This document shows, in pieces, positions 24,102 through 30,659 of a DNA stretch of 36,728 nucleotides. The position numbers were made by a program, and so were the translations under genes. The notes below the pieces were generated by a model, which was not told the origin of the DNA, did no database searches, and saw only the letters and a program-made list of their open reading frames with translations. The stretch covers positions 1 through 36,728 of the forward strand of contig CAVFTS010000018.1 in assembly GCA_963625655.1 (NCBI GenBank), in the 5' to 3' direction. Position 1 is the stretch's first letter; the number at the start of each line of letters is the position of its first letter. Source of the stretch: F23-B02 sp963625655. Lineage in GTDB: Bacteria; Bacillota; Clostridia; Oscillospirales; Oscillospiraceae.

Positions 24102-24573
24102 ACATATTGAGCGTATATATGCCGTAGTTTAAATATGCGGCAAACGCCGTCCACAAAACGTAGGGCAGCATCAAAGCGCCCGCCCTTTTGTCGATGTGCC
24201 GAAAACTCAACGTCGTTCCGAGGACGAAAAGCAGCATGATGAGCAGCCAAATAAACGCAAAGAGGAACTTCTCGCCGTTAAAGAATATTATCGGCCAGAA
24301 GAAATTGAACACGAGCTGCACGGAATAAAGCAGTAGCGCTCTGCACCTTTGGGTCTTGGGCTTGTGCGACACTGCGACCAAATATGCCGCAGCGCCCATC
24401 AGCACATACAGTATCGTCCATGCGACCGGGAACAGCCATCGGGGCGGCGCAAGCGGCGGCTTTTTCAGATACTCGAACATTATCATGTTGTCCTTCGTCA
24501 AAAGCGCAGCCAAGCCTCCGATAACGAGGGGTATCGCTATGCTGCAAAGCAGGGATCTCCACTTGATTTTCAT
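24100..24573 (-). CDS. TspO/MBR-family membrane protein
   Basis: 157 residues from the ATG at 24573, where GGTGA lies 5 bases upstream. An ATG at 24579 and a TTG at 24603 are in-frame alternatives. Five hydrophobic helices are visible, with the TspO signature residues KPPLAPPRWLFPVAWTILY, QLVFNFFWPIIFF and LPYVLWTAFAAYLN. Bacterial TspO proteins bind porphyrins or tetrapyrroles and are linked to stress and light or oxygen responses; the role in anaerobes is not clear. It follows the DMT transporter gene by 39 bases on the same strand and shares its transcript. Confidence 0.9.
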   Translation of the reverse strand: MKIKWRSLLCSIAIPLVIGGLAALLTKDNMIMFEYLKKPPLAPPRWLFPVAWTILYVLMGAAAYLVAVSHKPKTQRCRALLLYSVQLVFNFFWPIIFFNGEKFLFAFIWLLIMLLFVLGTTLSFRHIDKRAGALMLPYVLWTAFAAYLNYGIYTLNM

Positions 24574-24612
24574 ATTCATCACCGATTTAAGGATATGAAA
24601 CAAGCAGGCATT

Positions 24613-25482
24613 TTATTCTTTCCGTAAAGCTTTATGACCCATAAGCTCGGCAAAAAGCGCTCCTCCGATGACCAGTGCTGCTCCGAACATCTGCGCAGCG
24701 CTCATTCTTTCGCCGAGCAGAATTACGGAAAACAGCAGCGCCGAAAGCGGCTCAATGTATCCGCAGACGGACACGCTCTGTATCGGCAGATCGCCGATCG
24801 AGGAAAAGTACAGCCAGCAGGCAAAGCCCGTGTTTACAAGTCCCAGCACCAGCACCCACAGCCATTCCGATCCGCAGATCGGAAAGCTGTAGCTTTCGCT
24901 TGCGGCAAGGTATATCGCAACCGCAAGCAGGGCGCCGCAAAGCTGCAAAGCCGTCTTTTGTATTCCCTCCAGCGAGCGTGATTTTTTGTTTAAGATAAGC
25001 ATTGCGGCATACATCACGGCGGAGCCGAAGCCGATAAGCACGCCACTTGCGTTGCCGCCCTCGGAAAAAGCGCCTCCGTTTATGAGCACTATTCCGCACA
25101 GGACCGCCGCAAAGCCGATGAGCTTCAGCGCCGTAAATCTCTCCTTGAATATAAGGGGCGACAGCGCCATTACGATGACGGGGCCGCAATAGTAAAGCAG
25201 CGACGCAATGCCGACACCGACCGTTTTGTAGTCCTCGAACAGAAGTATCCAGCTTATACCCATGCAAACGCCGGAGCCTAAAACGAGCAGAACGTCCCTT
25301 TTGTTTTCGGAAAGGTTCAGCTTACGCTTTGCCGAAAGCAGCAAAACGATCAGAAAGACGGCGCCGAGAGCCGTTCTCAGCAGCACTATCTTTGCGCTTG
25401 ACAGACTTATGTTGCTCGCAACTATCCCGTTTAATCCGAAGATGAGCAGCGACGCTATGTATTTAATATATGCAGCTTTCAT
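24613..25482 (-). CDS. DMT-superfamily (EamA) transporter
   Basis: 289 residues from the ATG at 25482, with GAGGTG 6 bases upstream. An in-frame extension to 25536 lacks a ribosome site. About ten membrane helices fall in two EamA halves: YIKYIASLLIFGLNGIVAS opens the first, and SGVLIGFGSAVMYAAMLILN opens the second. The family exports amino acids, metabolites or nucleotide sugars, and the substrate here is unknown. Together with TspO it forms a two-gene unit. Confidence 0.88.
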   Translation of the reverse strand: MKAAYIKYIASLLIFGLNGIVASNISLSSAKIVLLRTALGAVFLIVLLLSAKRKLNLSENKRDVLLVLGSGVCMGISWILLFEDYKTVGVGIASLLYYCGPVIVMALSPLIFKERFTALKLIGFAAVLCGIVLINGGAFSEGGNASGVLIGFGSAVMYAAMLILNKKSRSLEGIQKTALQLCGALLAVAIYLAASESYSFPICGSEWLWVLVLGLVNTGFACWLYFSSIGDLPIQSVSVCGYIEPLSALLFSVILLGERMSAAQMFGAALVIGGALFAELMGHKALRKE

Positions 25483-25510
25483 TTTCCGCACCTCAAAACA
25501 AGCTGACCTC

Positions 25511-25516
25511 AATATA
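25511..25516 (-). promoter_or_regulatory. Possible extended -10 promoter of the DMT/TspO operon
   Basis: TGC then TATATT on the minus strand, 28 bases before the start codon. The -35 region is poor, so this rests on the extended -10. Confidence 0.4.
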
Positions 25517-25622
25517 GCACAAAATTTCAGCGCCAAAAGCGAATGTTTCTCATGCGAGCTATGATAATTTCAGATATATGAACATCGGGTAAGACGTTTT
25601 TGCGGAATCTTTACTTTCTATA

Positions 25623-25651
25623 TTGAAAAGTCTATACGCATAGTATAAAAT
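25623..25651 (+). promoter_or_regulatory. Plus-strand promoter-like sequence facing a hairpin, no gene
   Basis: TTGAAA (25623-25628), a 17-base spacer and TAAAAT (25646-25651). It points to the right into the hairpin at 25682-25712, with no plus-strand gene beyond. A short transcript of about 60 bases could result. The rest of the gap 25517-25745 shows nothing else. Confidence 0.35.
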
Positions 25652-25681
25652 GGATGTGCCAAATAATTTTTGACAGGAGCA

Positions 25682-25712
25682 AAGCCCGTCGGCATCAAAT
25701 GCCGACGGGCTT
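25682..25712. terminator. Terminator hairpin after the dehydratase activase gene
   Basis: A 14-bp perfect stem (25682-25695 with 25699-25712) around a 3-base loop, 33 bases past the activase stop. The U-tract is weak on the minus strand and moderate on the plus strand. Confidence 0.8.
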
Positions 25713-25745
25713 CAGTTCTATTTTATCAGCTTATCTTAAAAAGAA

Positions 25746-26540
25746 TTACTTCTTTGCAAGACCCTTCTGGCGAGCATACTCTGCTGCACCGAGTGCGCCC
25801 ATGAGCTGGGGGTCGGTCTTGAGGTTGATGACCTTCAGCTTCAGAACGTGCTCAATTGCTTCCTTCAGACCGTCGTTCTTTGCGCAGCCGCCGGTCAGGG
25901 TGATGCTGTCGGTAGCGCCGGCCTTCTTCGCCATAACGAAGCAGCGCTTTGCAACTGCCATCTCGATACCTGCCGCAATCTCGTCCATGGGCTTGCCTTC
26001 GCCGACGAGGGTGATAACCTCGGACTCTGCGAAAACGGTGCACTGTGCGGTGATGGGGATGACGTTCTTTGCCTTGAGTGCGAGCTTTGAGAATTCGGGC
26101 AGAGTCATCTCGAAGGAACGTGCCATTGCTTCGAAGAAGCGGCCGGTACCTGCTGCGCACTTGTCGTTCATTGCGAAGTTCTTTACGGTGCCGTCGGTGT
26201 CAATGGAGATGCCCTTGACGTCCTGACCGCCGATGTCGATGATCGCCTTGACGGAAGGATCGGTTACATGTACGCCCATTGCGTGGCAGGAGATCTCGGA
26301 GATGTTCTCGTCTGCAAACGGAACCTTGTTACGGCCGTAGCCGGTACCTACGAGGTAGGACAGCTCATTTGCGCCCTTCAGGCCTGCCTTGGTGCAAACT
26401 TCTTCCATCGCCGCTATTGCGGATGCTTCGGAATTGATCTTGCTGCGGATAGTGGCATCTGCTACCATCTTTCCTTCTTCGTCGAGTATAACTGCCTTCG
26501 TGTAGGTCGAGCCTACGTCACAGCCGCCAAAATATTTCAT
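25746..26540 (-). CDS. 2-hydroxyacyl-CoA dehydratase activase (HgdC/BadF ATPase family)
   Basis: 264 residues, the normal length. An ASKHA-type ATPase with GGCDVGSTYTKAVILD at the N-terminus, IIDIGGQDVKGI, and the two cysteines that hold the intersubunit [4Fe-4S] cluster in NDKCAAGTGRF and ITAQCTVFAESEV. TGGCAKNDGL and MGALGAAEYA close the fold. Such activases use ATP hydrolysis to inject a low-potential electron into the dehydratase, which then removes water by a ketyl-radical path. It lies 129 bases downstream of the dehydratase gene pair on the same strand, with TTTGGAGGA before the ATG, and ends the operon. Confidence 0.93.
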   Translation of the reverse strand: MKYFGGCDVGSTYTKAVILDEEGKMVADATIRSKINSEASAIAAMEEVCTKAGLKGANELSYLVGTGYGRNKVPFADENISEISCHAMGVHVTDPSVKAIIDIGGQDVKGISIDTDGTVKNFAMNDKCAAGTGRFFEAMARSFEMTLPEFSKLALKAKNVIPITAQCTVFAESEVITLVGEGKPMDEIAAGIEMAVAKRCFVMAKKAGATDSITLTGGCAKNDGLKEAIEHVLKLKVINLKTDPQLMGALGAAEYARQKGLAKK

Positions 26541-26637
26541 AATTATTCTTCCTCCAAAAATATTAATACATTGTTAGCGCATTAGGCGCTGCTCGGAGGA
26601 TGACTGAAGTTTGTGCCATCCCCGGAGCTTTGCTCTT

Positions 26638-26661
26638 GCGGTATTGCCGAAGGCAAACCGC
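26638..26661. other. Intercistronic hairpin between dehydratase and activase genes
   Basis: GCGGT-A-TTGCC pairs with GGCAA-ACCGC around a 3-base loop, with one bulged base. It lies 8 bases past the stop of the dehydratase subunit gene, inside the 129-base gap. It has no T-run on the minus strand, so it more likely protects or tunes the message than ends it. Confidence 0.5.
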
Positions 26662-26669
26662 TTTGGCAA

Positions 26670-28457
26670 TTACATGCAGACTTCGTCCTCGAACTCAACG
26701 AGAGAAGGATCAACAGGCTCTGCGTTCATAACGGTACGCATATACTCGTTGACCTTGTCACGCATGGTACGGCGGGAAACGGTTCTGGGGTCCATAAGGT
26801 CGTGCTCGATCCAGATAAGATCGTAGCCGCGCTCACGGCCCTGGTCATCAAGGATGCCCTGAACGGTTGCCATGTTCTTGCAGGCAACGTTCTGGTACAT
26901 GATGATGAGCTTTGCGTTCCAGTCTTCGCACTGACGCCACAGCTCGGTTACGACGTTGTGGTAACCGCCGTTGGTGTGACGGCGCATAACCATACGCTCG
27001 TACAGACGGGCGAGGTCACGAAGTGCCTCTTCCTTGTCTTCGGTCTCAAGGGGCTTGGTGAAGTTGAGGGATTCCATCTCGACCAGGACGTTGATGCCCC
27101 AGCAGTTGGCAGCCCAGTTGGAGAAGTTTGCATAGTAGTGTGCGGGGCAGGACCAAACGATCGCACGGTACTTCATCTTGTTGACCCATGCTTCGTCACG
27201 GTTGGTGTATGCCTCGAGGAGGATGCGGTTGACCTTCTCGCAGGTGCCGATGACACGGGGATCAATGCCGCCGTCCATCTCGTAGTTCCACTTGCGGAAC
27301 AGCTCGTAGACAGGGCCGAGGATCTGCGGGTAAGCGGTCTTGTTGATCTCCCACTTCTGAAGCTCGTACTGAGTCTCAGCGTTGAAACGCTTCATTGCGG
27401 CGAAGTATGCGTCCCAGCTCCACTTTGCACCGGTCTGCTCCTCGATGAACTTGATGCAGGCCTTGATATCGGAGGCTGCGGAATCAAGAACGGTCTCGTC
27501 CTCGTAACGGACGGGGAAGCAGAGATGGAACACGGGGATGTTGGGGAAGCGACGGGAGAAGTAAGAGGATGCCATGGTGGAACCGTCACAAGGCATGGAG
27601 CTGGAGATGAAGCCGCAGCCCATGTTGGGGAGAGCGTCGATAACCAGTGCGCCACACTCGGAGGAAGGAACCGGGCAGCAGTCTGCGGGCAGACCGAAGG
27701 ACTCAACTGCGTCGATGTAAGGTACGCAGGTGAGCTGGTCGATCTCGGAGACCAGGAACACGGGCAGAAGCTGGTGAGGAATACCGAGAAGGTCGGGGAA
27801 GCCTGCCATAATCTGACCCATGGTCATTTCGTCGAAGGTGATGAGCTTCTTGTTAAGCTCGGTGCTGTTACCGTTCTTGCGGTCAGCCTTGGAGAGGAAT
27901 ACGAGGTTTTCTGCAACGTAGCGGAAAATATCGTAAATGAGGATGTGAGCCATCTTGAGTGCGCGGCCGCGCAGACCCATGATGTTCTTGTCCATAAATC
28001 CGTGGCAGCAGAAGTAGGAGATCATCCAGCGGTAGTACAGAGCACTGTTGAGTGCGGGGATGAGATCCTTGGAGAAGGTCATAAGGAGCATACCCCACAT
28101 ACGAGCCCACTCATAGAAGTCATATGCGGTGTCCTTAATACCACGCCACTCACGGCGAACGGTTGCCATTGCACCCTTGGCGTAGAGTCTGCCGAGGCGT
28201 CTCTCGCCGTGGAGGATAACGTCGATCCTGTTTGCATGGTCAAGTGCAACGAAGGAGTCGAACTCTTCCTTTATACGGGCTGCGTCGTTCTTGAGGGTAT
28301 TCTTCCAACCGTCGGCAAATGCCTGCCAATCGGTCTCTTTAAACATATCGAGGAAAATGCCGCCGCAAACCTTGAGGTTTTCCCACTGGGCTTTCCAGTC
28401 GATATTGTCTTTTGCTTTCCAGAACTGAGGATTCGGATACTGAGGTTTCTTTGCCAT
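26670..28457 (-). CDS. 2-hydroxyacyl-CoA dehydratase-like subunit, long form (HgdA-type)
   Basis: 595 residues, about 120 more than classical alpha subunits. The first roughly 200 residues are rich in Trp/Phe/Tyr and of unclear fold (QFWKAKDNIDWKAQWENLKV and on). The HgdA/B-type core follows: PHQLLPVFLVSEIDQL, then a Cys-rich stretch with C260, C261, C268, C281 and C290 (ADCCPVPSSECG, NMGCGF, MPCDGS), and MYQNVACKNM near the C-terminus. These cysteines are candidates for Fe-S ligands. The start overlaps the stop of the partner gene by one base (TAATG). It probably forms a heterodimer with that partner and is activated by the downstream ATPase. The substrate is unknown. Confidence 0.85.
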   Translation of the reverse strand: MAKKPQYPNPQFWKAKDNIDWKAQWENLKVCGGIFLDMFKETDWQAFADGWKNTLKNDAARIKEEFDSFVALDHANRIDVILHGERRLGRLYAKGAMATVRREWRGIKDTAYDFYEWARMWGMLLMTFSKDLIPALNSALYYRWMISYFCCHGFMDKNIMGLRGRALKMAHILIYDIFRYVAENLVFLSKADRKNGNSTELNKKLITFDEMTMGQIMAGFPDLLGIPHQLLPVFLVSEIDQLTCVPYIDAVESFGLPADCCPVPSSECGALVIDALPNMGCGFISSSMPCDGSTMASSYFSRRFPNIPVFHLCFPVRYEDETVLDSAASDIKACIKFIEEQTGAKWSWDAYFAAMKRFNAETQYELQKWEINKTAYPQILGPVYELFRKWNYEMDGGIDPRVIGTCEKVNRILLEAYTNRDEAWVNKMKYRAIVWSCPAHYYANFSNWAANCWGINVLVEMESLNFTKPLETEDKEEALRDLARLYERMVMRRHTNGGYHNVVTELWRQCEDWNAKLIIMYQNVACKNMATVQGILDDQGRERGYDLIWIEHDLMDPRTVSRRTMRDKVNEYMRTVMNAEPVDPSLVEFEDEVCM

Positions 28458-29656
28458 TACTTATTTTCCTCCCTTTCTCTGCGAATACGCTTGATTTCCA
28501 GAGATTCCACAAACGCCTGGACACGGGTACGGAGCTGGCCGGAGTTACCGTTGTTGTACAGTCTGTCAACGGAGAGAACGGGCCAACCGTATTCCTCTGC
28601 CATAACGTGGCTGACGAGCGCACGCTCGAAGCCCCAGTAGTCGCAGTACTTCATCTGTTCGTAGATGATGCCTTCTGCGTAGTATTCCTTTGCGAGGCGA
28701 TCCGCGGTCTCACGGCGCTGAAGCACCTTCTCGTCGGCTATGTAGCGTGCGCACTCGGAATGCTCCATAACGTGGCGGCAGATCTGACGGAGAACGTCCT
28801 CCTCGTCGTTGAGCTCAATGATCTCACGGCCGGGAGTGGAACCGAAGCAGTAACGGTCGGATACGACGTATGCGCCTGCGTCCTCGATGAGCTTGGTGAG
28901 GGAGGGATCGTCGATCTCGGAGCCGACGATTGCGACTCTCGCACGGAACTTGGGCTTGGGATCGGGCTTGCGGGTCTTGAGCTCCTTGAGGGTCTCCTTC
29001 AGGTAAGGCAGGATGAGTGCCTTGGGGCAGGTGAAGGATACCAGGTTGAGCAGGTGGAACTCATAACCGGTGATGACGGGATTCTCTGCCTTGCGCATCT
29101 CGCCGATCTCGCTGATGATCTTGCAGACCTCGTTGTGTTCCTTAACTGCCTTGCGGATGGCCTTGTCGGAGGTATCAACGCCGAAGGTCTCGTGCAGGCG
29201 GTCGAGGACGTGTACACGCATCTGGGTGACATATGCGTCGATGGTGTAGTCAACTACCTTGAAGGGGATGTCGCAATGGGTGACAAAGAACTTTTCCTTG
29301 TCGTTCACGTTGAGAATCTCAAAGTGTTCCATTGCACGGTTCATCATGGAGCAGGCGTCAACGCCGATCATGGCGTCGAGGAACTTGTAGCCGCCCTCTA
29401 TGCTGCGTTCAACAAGCGCTCTTGCGTACTCGCAAGTGTAGTTGGACATATAGTAGGTGGCGATATCCAGGGAACCGGTGTTGGGTGCGCGCAGACGCAC
29501 GGAGAAACAGTCGCCCAGATTGAGAAGAACCTCGGGAACATGGTAGCAAGTATAGCCCAAGCAGATTTTTCCGTCTGCCTGTGCCTTCTGTACCAGTTCG
29601 TTGTTGGCATTCTCAAGAAGGCTTTCGAAGTAGATCAGATGTTTAAGATCTTTCAA
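28457..29656 (-). CDS. 2-hydroxyacyl-CoA dehydratase-like subunit (HgdB-type)
   Basis: 399 residues, typical of beta subunits. Conserved cysteines in the expected order are C37 (CLGYTCYHVPE), C75, C102 (GVDACSMMNR) and C338 (EGIIYEQMKYCDYWGFE), with the domain motif VAIVGSEIDDPSL near 241. In the family, such cysteines hold a [4Fe-4S] cluster near the acyl-CoA site. It lies 16 bases after the CooC-like gene and overlaps the next gene as TAATG, so the pair is almost certainly made together. No CoA-transferase, thiolase or acyl-CoA dehydrogenase accompanies it, so neither lactate, glutarate nor amino-acid fermentation can be assigned. Confidence 0.88.
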   Translation of the reverse strand: MKDLKHLIYFESLLENANNELVQKAQADGKICLGYTCYHVPEVLLNLGDCFSVRLRAPNTGSLDIATYYMSNYTCEYARALVERSIEGGYKFLDAMIGVDACSMMNRAMEHFEILNVNDKEKFFVTHCDIPFKVVDYTIDAYVTQMRVHVLDRLHETFGVDTSDKAIRKAVKEHNEVCKIISEIGEMRKAENPVITGYEFHLLNLVSFTCPKALILPYLKETLKELKTRKPDPKPKFRARVAIVGSEIDDPSLTKLIEDAGAYVVSDRYCFGSTPGREIIELNDEEDVLRQICRHVMEHSECARYIADEKVLQRRETADRLAKEYYAEGIIYEQMKYCDYWGFERALVSHVMAEEYGWPVLSVDRLYNNGNSGQLRTRVQAFVESLEIKRIRREREENK

Positions 29657-29672
29657 ATGTTACACCTCTTCT

Positions 29673-30437
29673 TCAAAGAATTTCTATTTTTTGGAGCGCT
29701 TCCTTTACTCCATTGAGCATAAGTGAATCCTCTGGCAGCTCAAGCACGCTCTTGCCCTTGATGTCGTTTGCGGCAAAAGCACTGTCAGCGGGGATGAACG
29801 CAGCAATCTCGACTCCGGGTACCGTTATAAGACCGGCAAGCTCGGGATTGGTCATGCGGTTGATTATCGCAACGATCTTATCGTAGACTATCAGATCGTC
29901 GGCAACACCCTTGATGGTTGAGATGACCTGGCAGCCCTTCTTGCTCTGATCGGTAACGAGAATAAGGTGAGTGACCTTATCCATGACACGGCGCTGAATC
30001 TGTTCGATACCCGCCTCGCCGTCGATTACAACATAATCAAAGCTGTTTGCGAGAATGCCTATTACCTCTTTAAGGTAGGAGTTAACCTTGCAGTAGCAGC
30101 CGGAGCTTTCCGGTCTGCCTATGCCGAGAAAGGCAAAGCCCGGCATTTCGACAAGTGCGTCAAAAATTCTGAATCTTGCTTCGCTGAGCAGCTCCAAAGC
30201 CTCTCTCGTCTCACCGTTTTCCACGCTGTCAACTATGCTCATGCGGATGTCATCCAGCGTGAGCTTGACGTCAACACCGAGGGCAACGGACAGTCCGACG
30301 GCAGGGTCTGCGTCTATCGCAAGGATCTTCTTGTCGGGATAACGCTCAACAAGCAGCCTGACGATCGAAGCGGAGATAGACGTCTTGCCGACGCCGCCCT
30401 TTCCTGCTACGGCTATTATCTTAGCCTTACTATCCAA
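29673..30437 (-). CDS. CooC-like MinD-family ATPase (metal-cluster maturation)
   Basis: 254 residues from a TTG at 30437, chosen because GGGGGG lies 6 bases upstream; an in-frame ATG at 30464 lacks a ribosome site. Deviant Walker A GKGGVGKTS is at about 12-20, ILAIDADPAVGLSVALGV follows, and switch II reads DGEAGIEQI. The CxC motif GCYCKVNSYL (C114, C116) matches the metal-binding cysteines of CooC, the ATPase that inserts nickel into CO dehydrogenase. No CO dehydrogenase gene is in the window. As first gene of the dehydratase operon it may mature or load a cluster in the dehydratase pair. The family call is strong; the role is inference. Confidence 0.85.
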   Translation of the reverse strand: MDSKAKIIAVAGKGGVGKTSISASIVRLLVERYPDKKILAIDADPAVGLSVALGVDVKLTLDDIRMSIVDSVENGETREALELLSEARFRIFDALVEMPGFAFLGIGRPESSGCYCKVNSYLKEVIGILANSFDYVVIDGEAGIEQIQRRVMDKVTHLILVTDQSKKGCQVISTIKGVADDLIVYDKIVAIINRMTNPELAGLITVPGVEIAAFIPADSAFAANDIKGKSVLELPEDSLMLNGVKEALQKIEIL

Positions 30438-30489
30438 AATTGTCCCCCCTATAAGTATGCACAATTATGGAGCATACTGATTTGATAAC

Positions 30490-30518
30490 AGTTTAACACA
30501 AGTGTCCGAAATATGCAA
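30490..30518 (-). promoter_or_regulatory. Promoter of the CooC-dehydratase-activase operon
   Basis: Minus-strand TTGCAT (30513-30518), a 17-base spacer and TAAACT (30490-30495), with TGT as extended -10. It gives a leader of about 45 bases to the TTG start. The gap 30519-30607 is AT-rich and shows nothing else. Confidence 0.65.
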
Positions 30519-30607
30519 GCAAATAAACATCGGTTTATCCTATTTTTTTCTTTACAAATCAATATATTTTGTGTAAAAATTCCCTCAACCACAACTTATA
30601 GCATAAG

Positions 30608-30642
30608 AAAATCACCTGCCGCCGATAGCGACAGGTGATTTT
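30608..30642 (-). terminator. Terminator of the Ser/Thr kinase gene
   Basis: An 11-bp stem (30608-30618 with 30632-30642) and a partly paired 13-base loop, ending in TTTTCTT on the minus strand, 18 bases past the kinase stop. Confidence 0.82.
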
Positions 30643-30659
30643 CGGTTATTGAATATAAT

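Noticed and set aside
25510..25523. CAATATAGCACAAA also found at 12010-12023
   Set aside because: The 14-base match is isolated. One copy is part of a hairpin and the other overlaps a -10 region; most likely chance.
26613..28640. Long plus-strand open frame (675 codons) over the dehydratase subunit gene; similar long frames at 4844-6754, 7829-9232, 12263-13834 and 28412-29716
   Set aside because: All lie opposite clearly recognisable genes, have no family motif or ribosome site, and result from codon bias on the other strand.
29673..30437. CO dehydrogenase gene cluster
   Set aside because: The CooC-like ATPase is the only such gene; the neighbours are dehydratase-type proteins, not CooS or ACS subunits.
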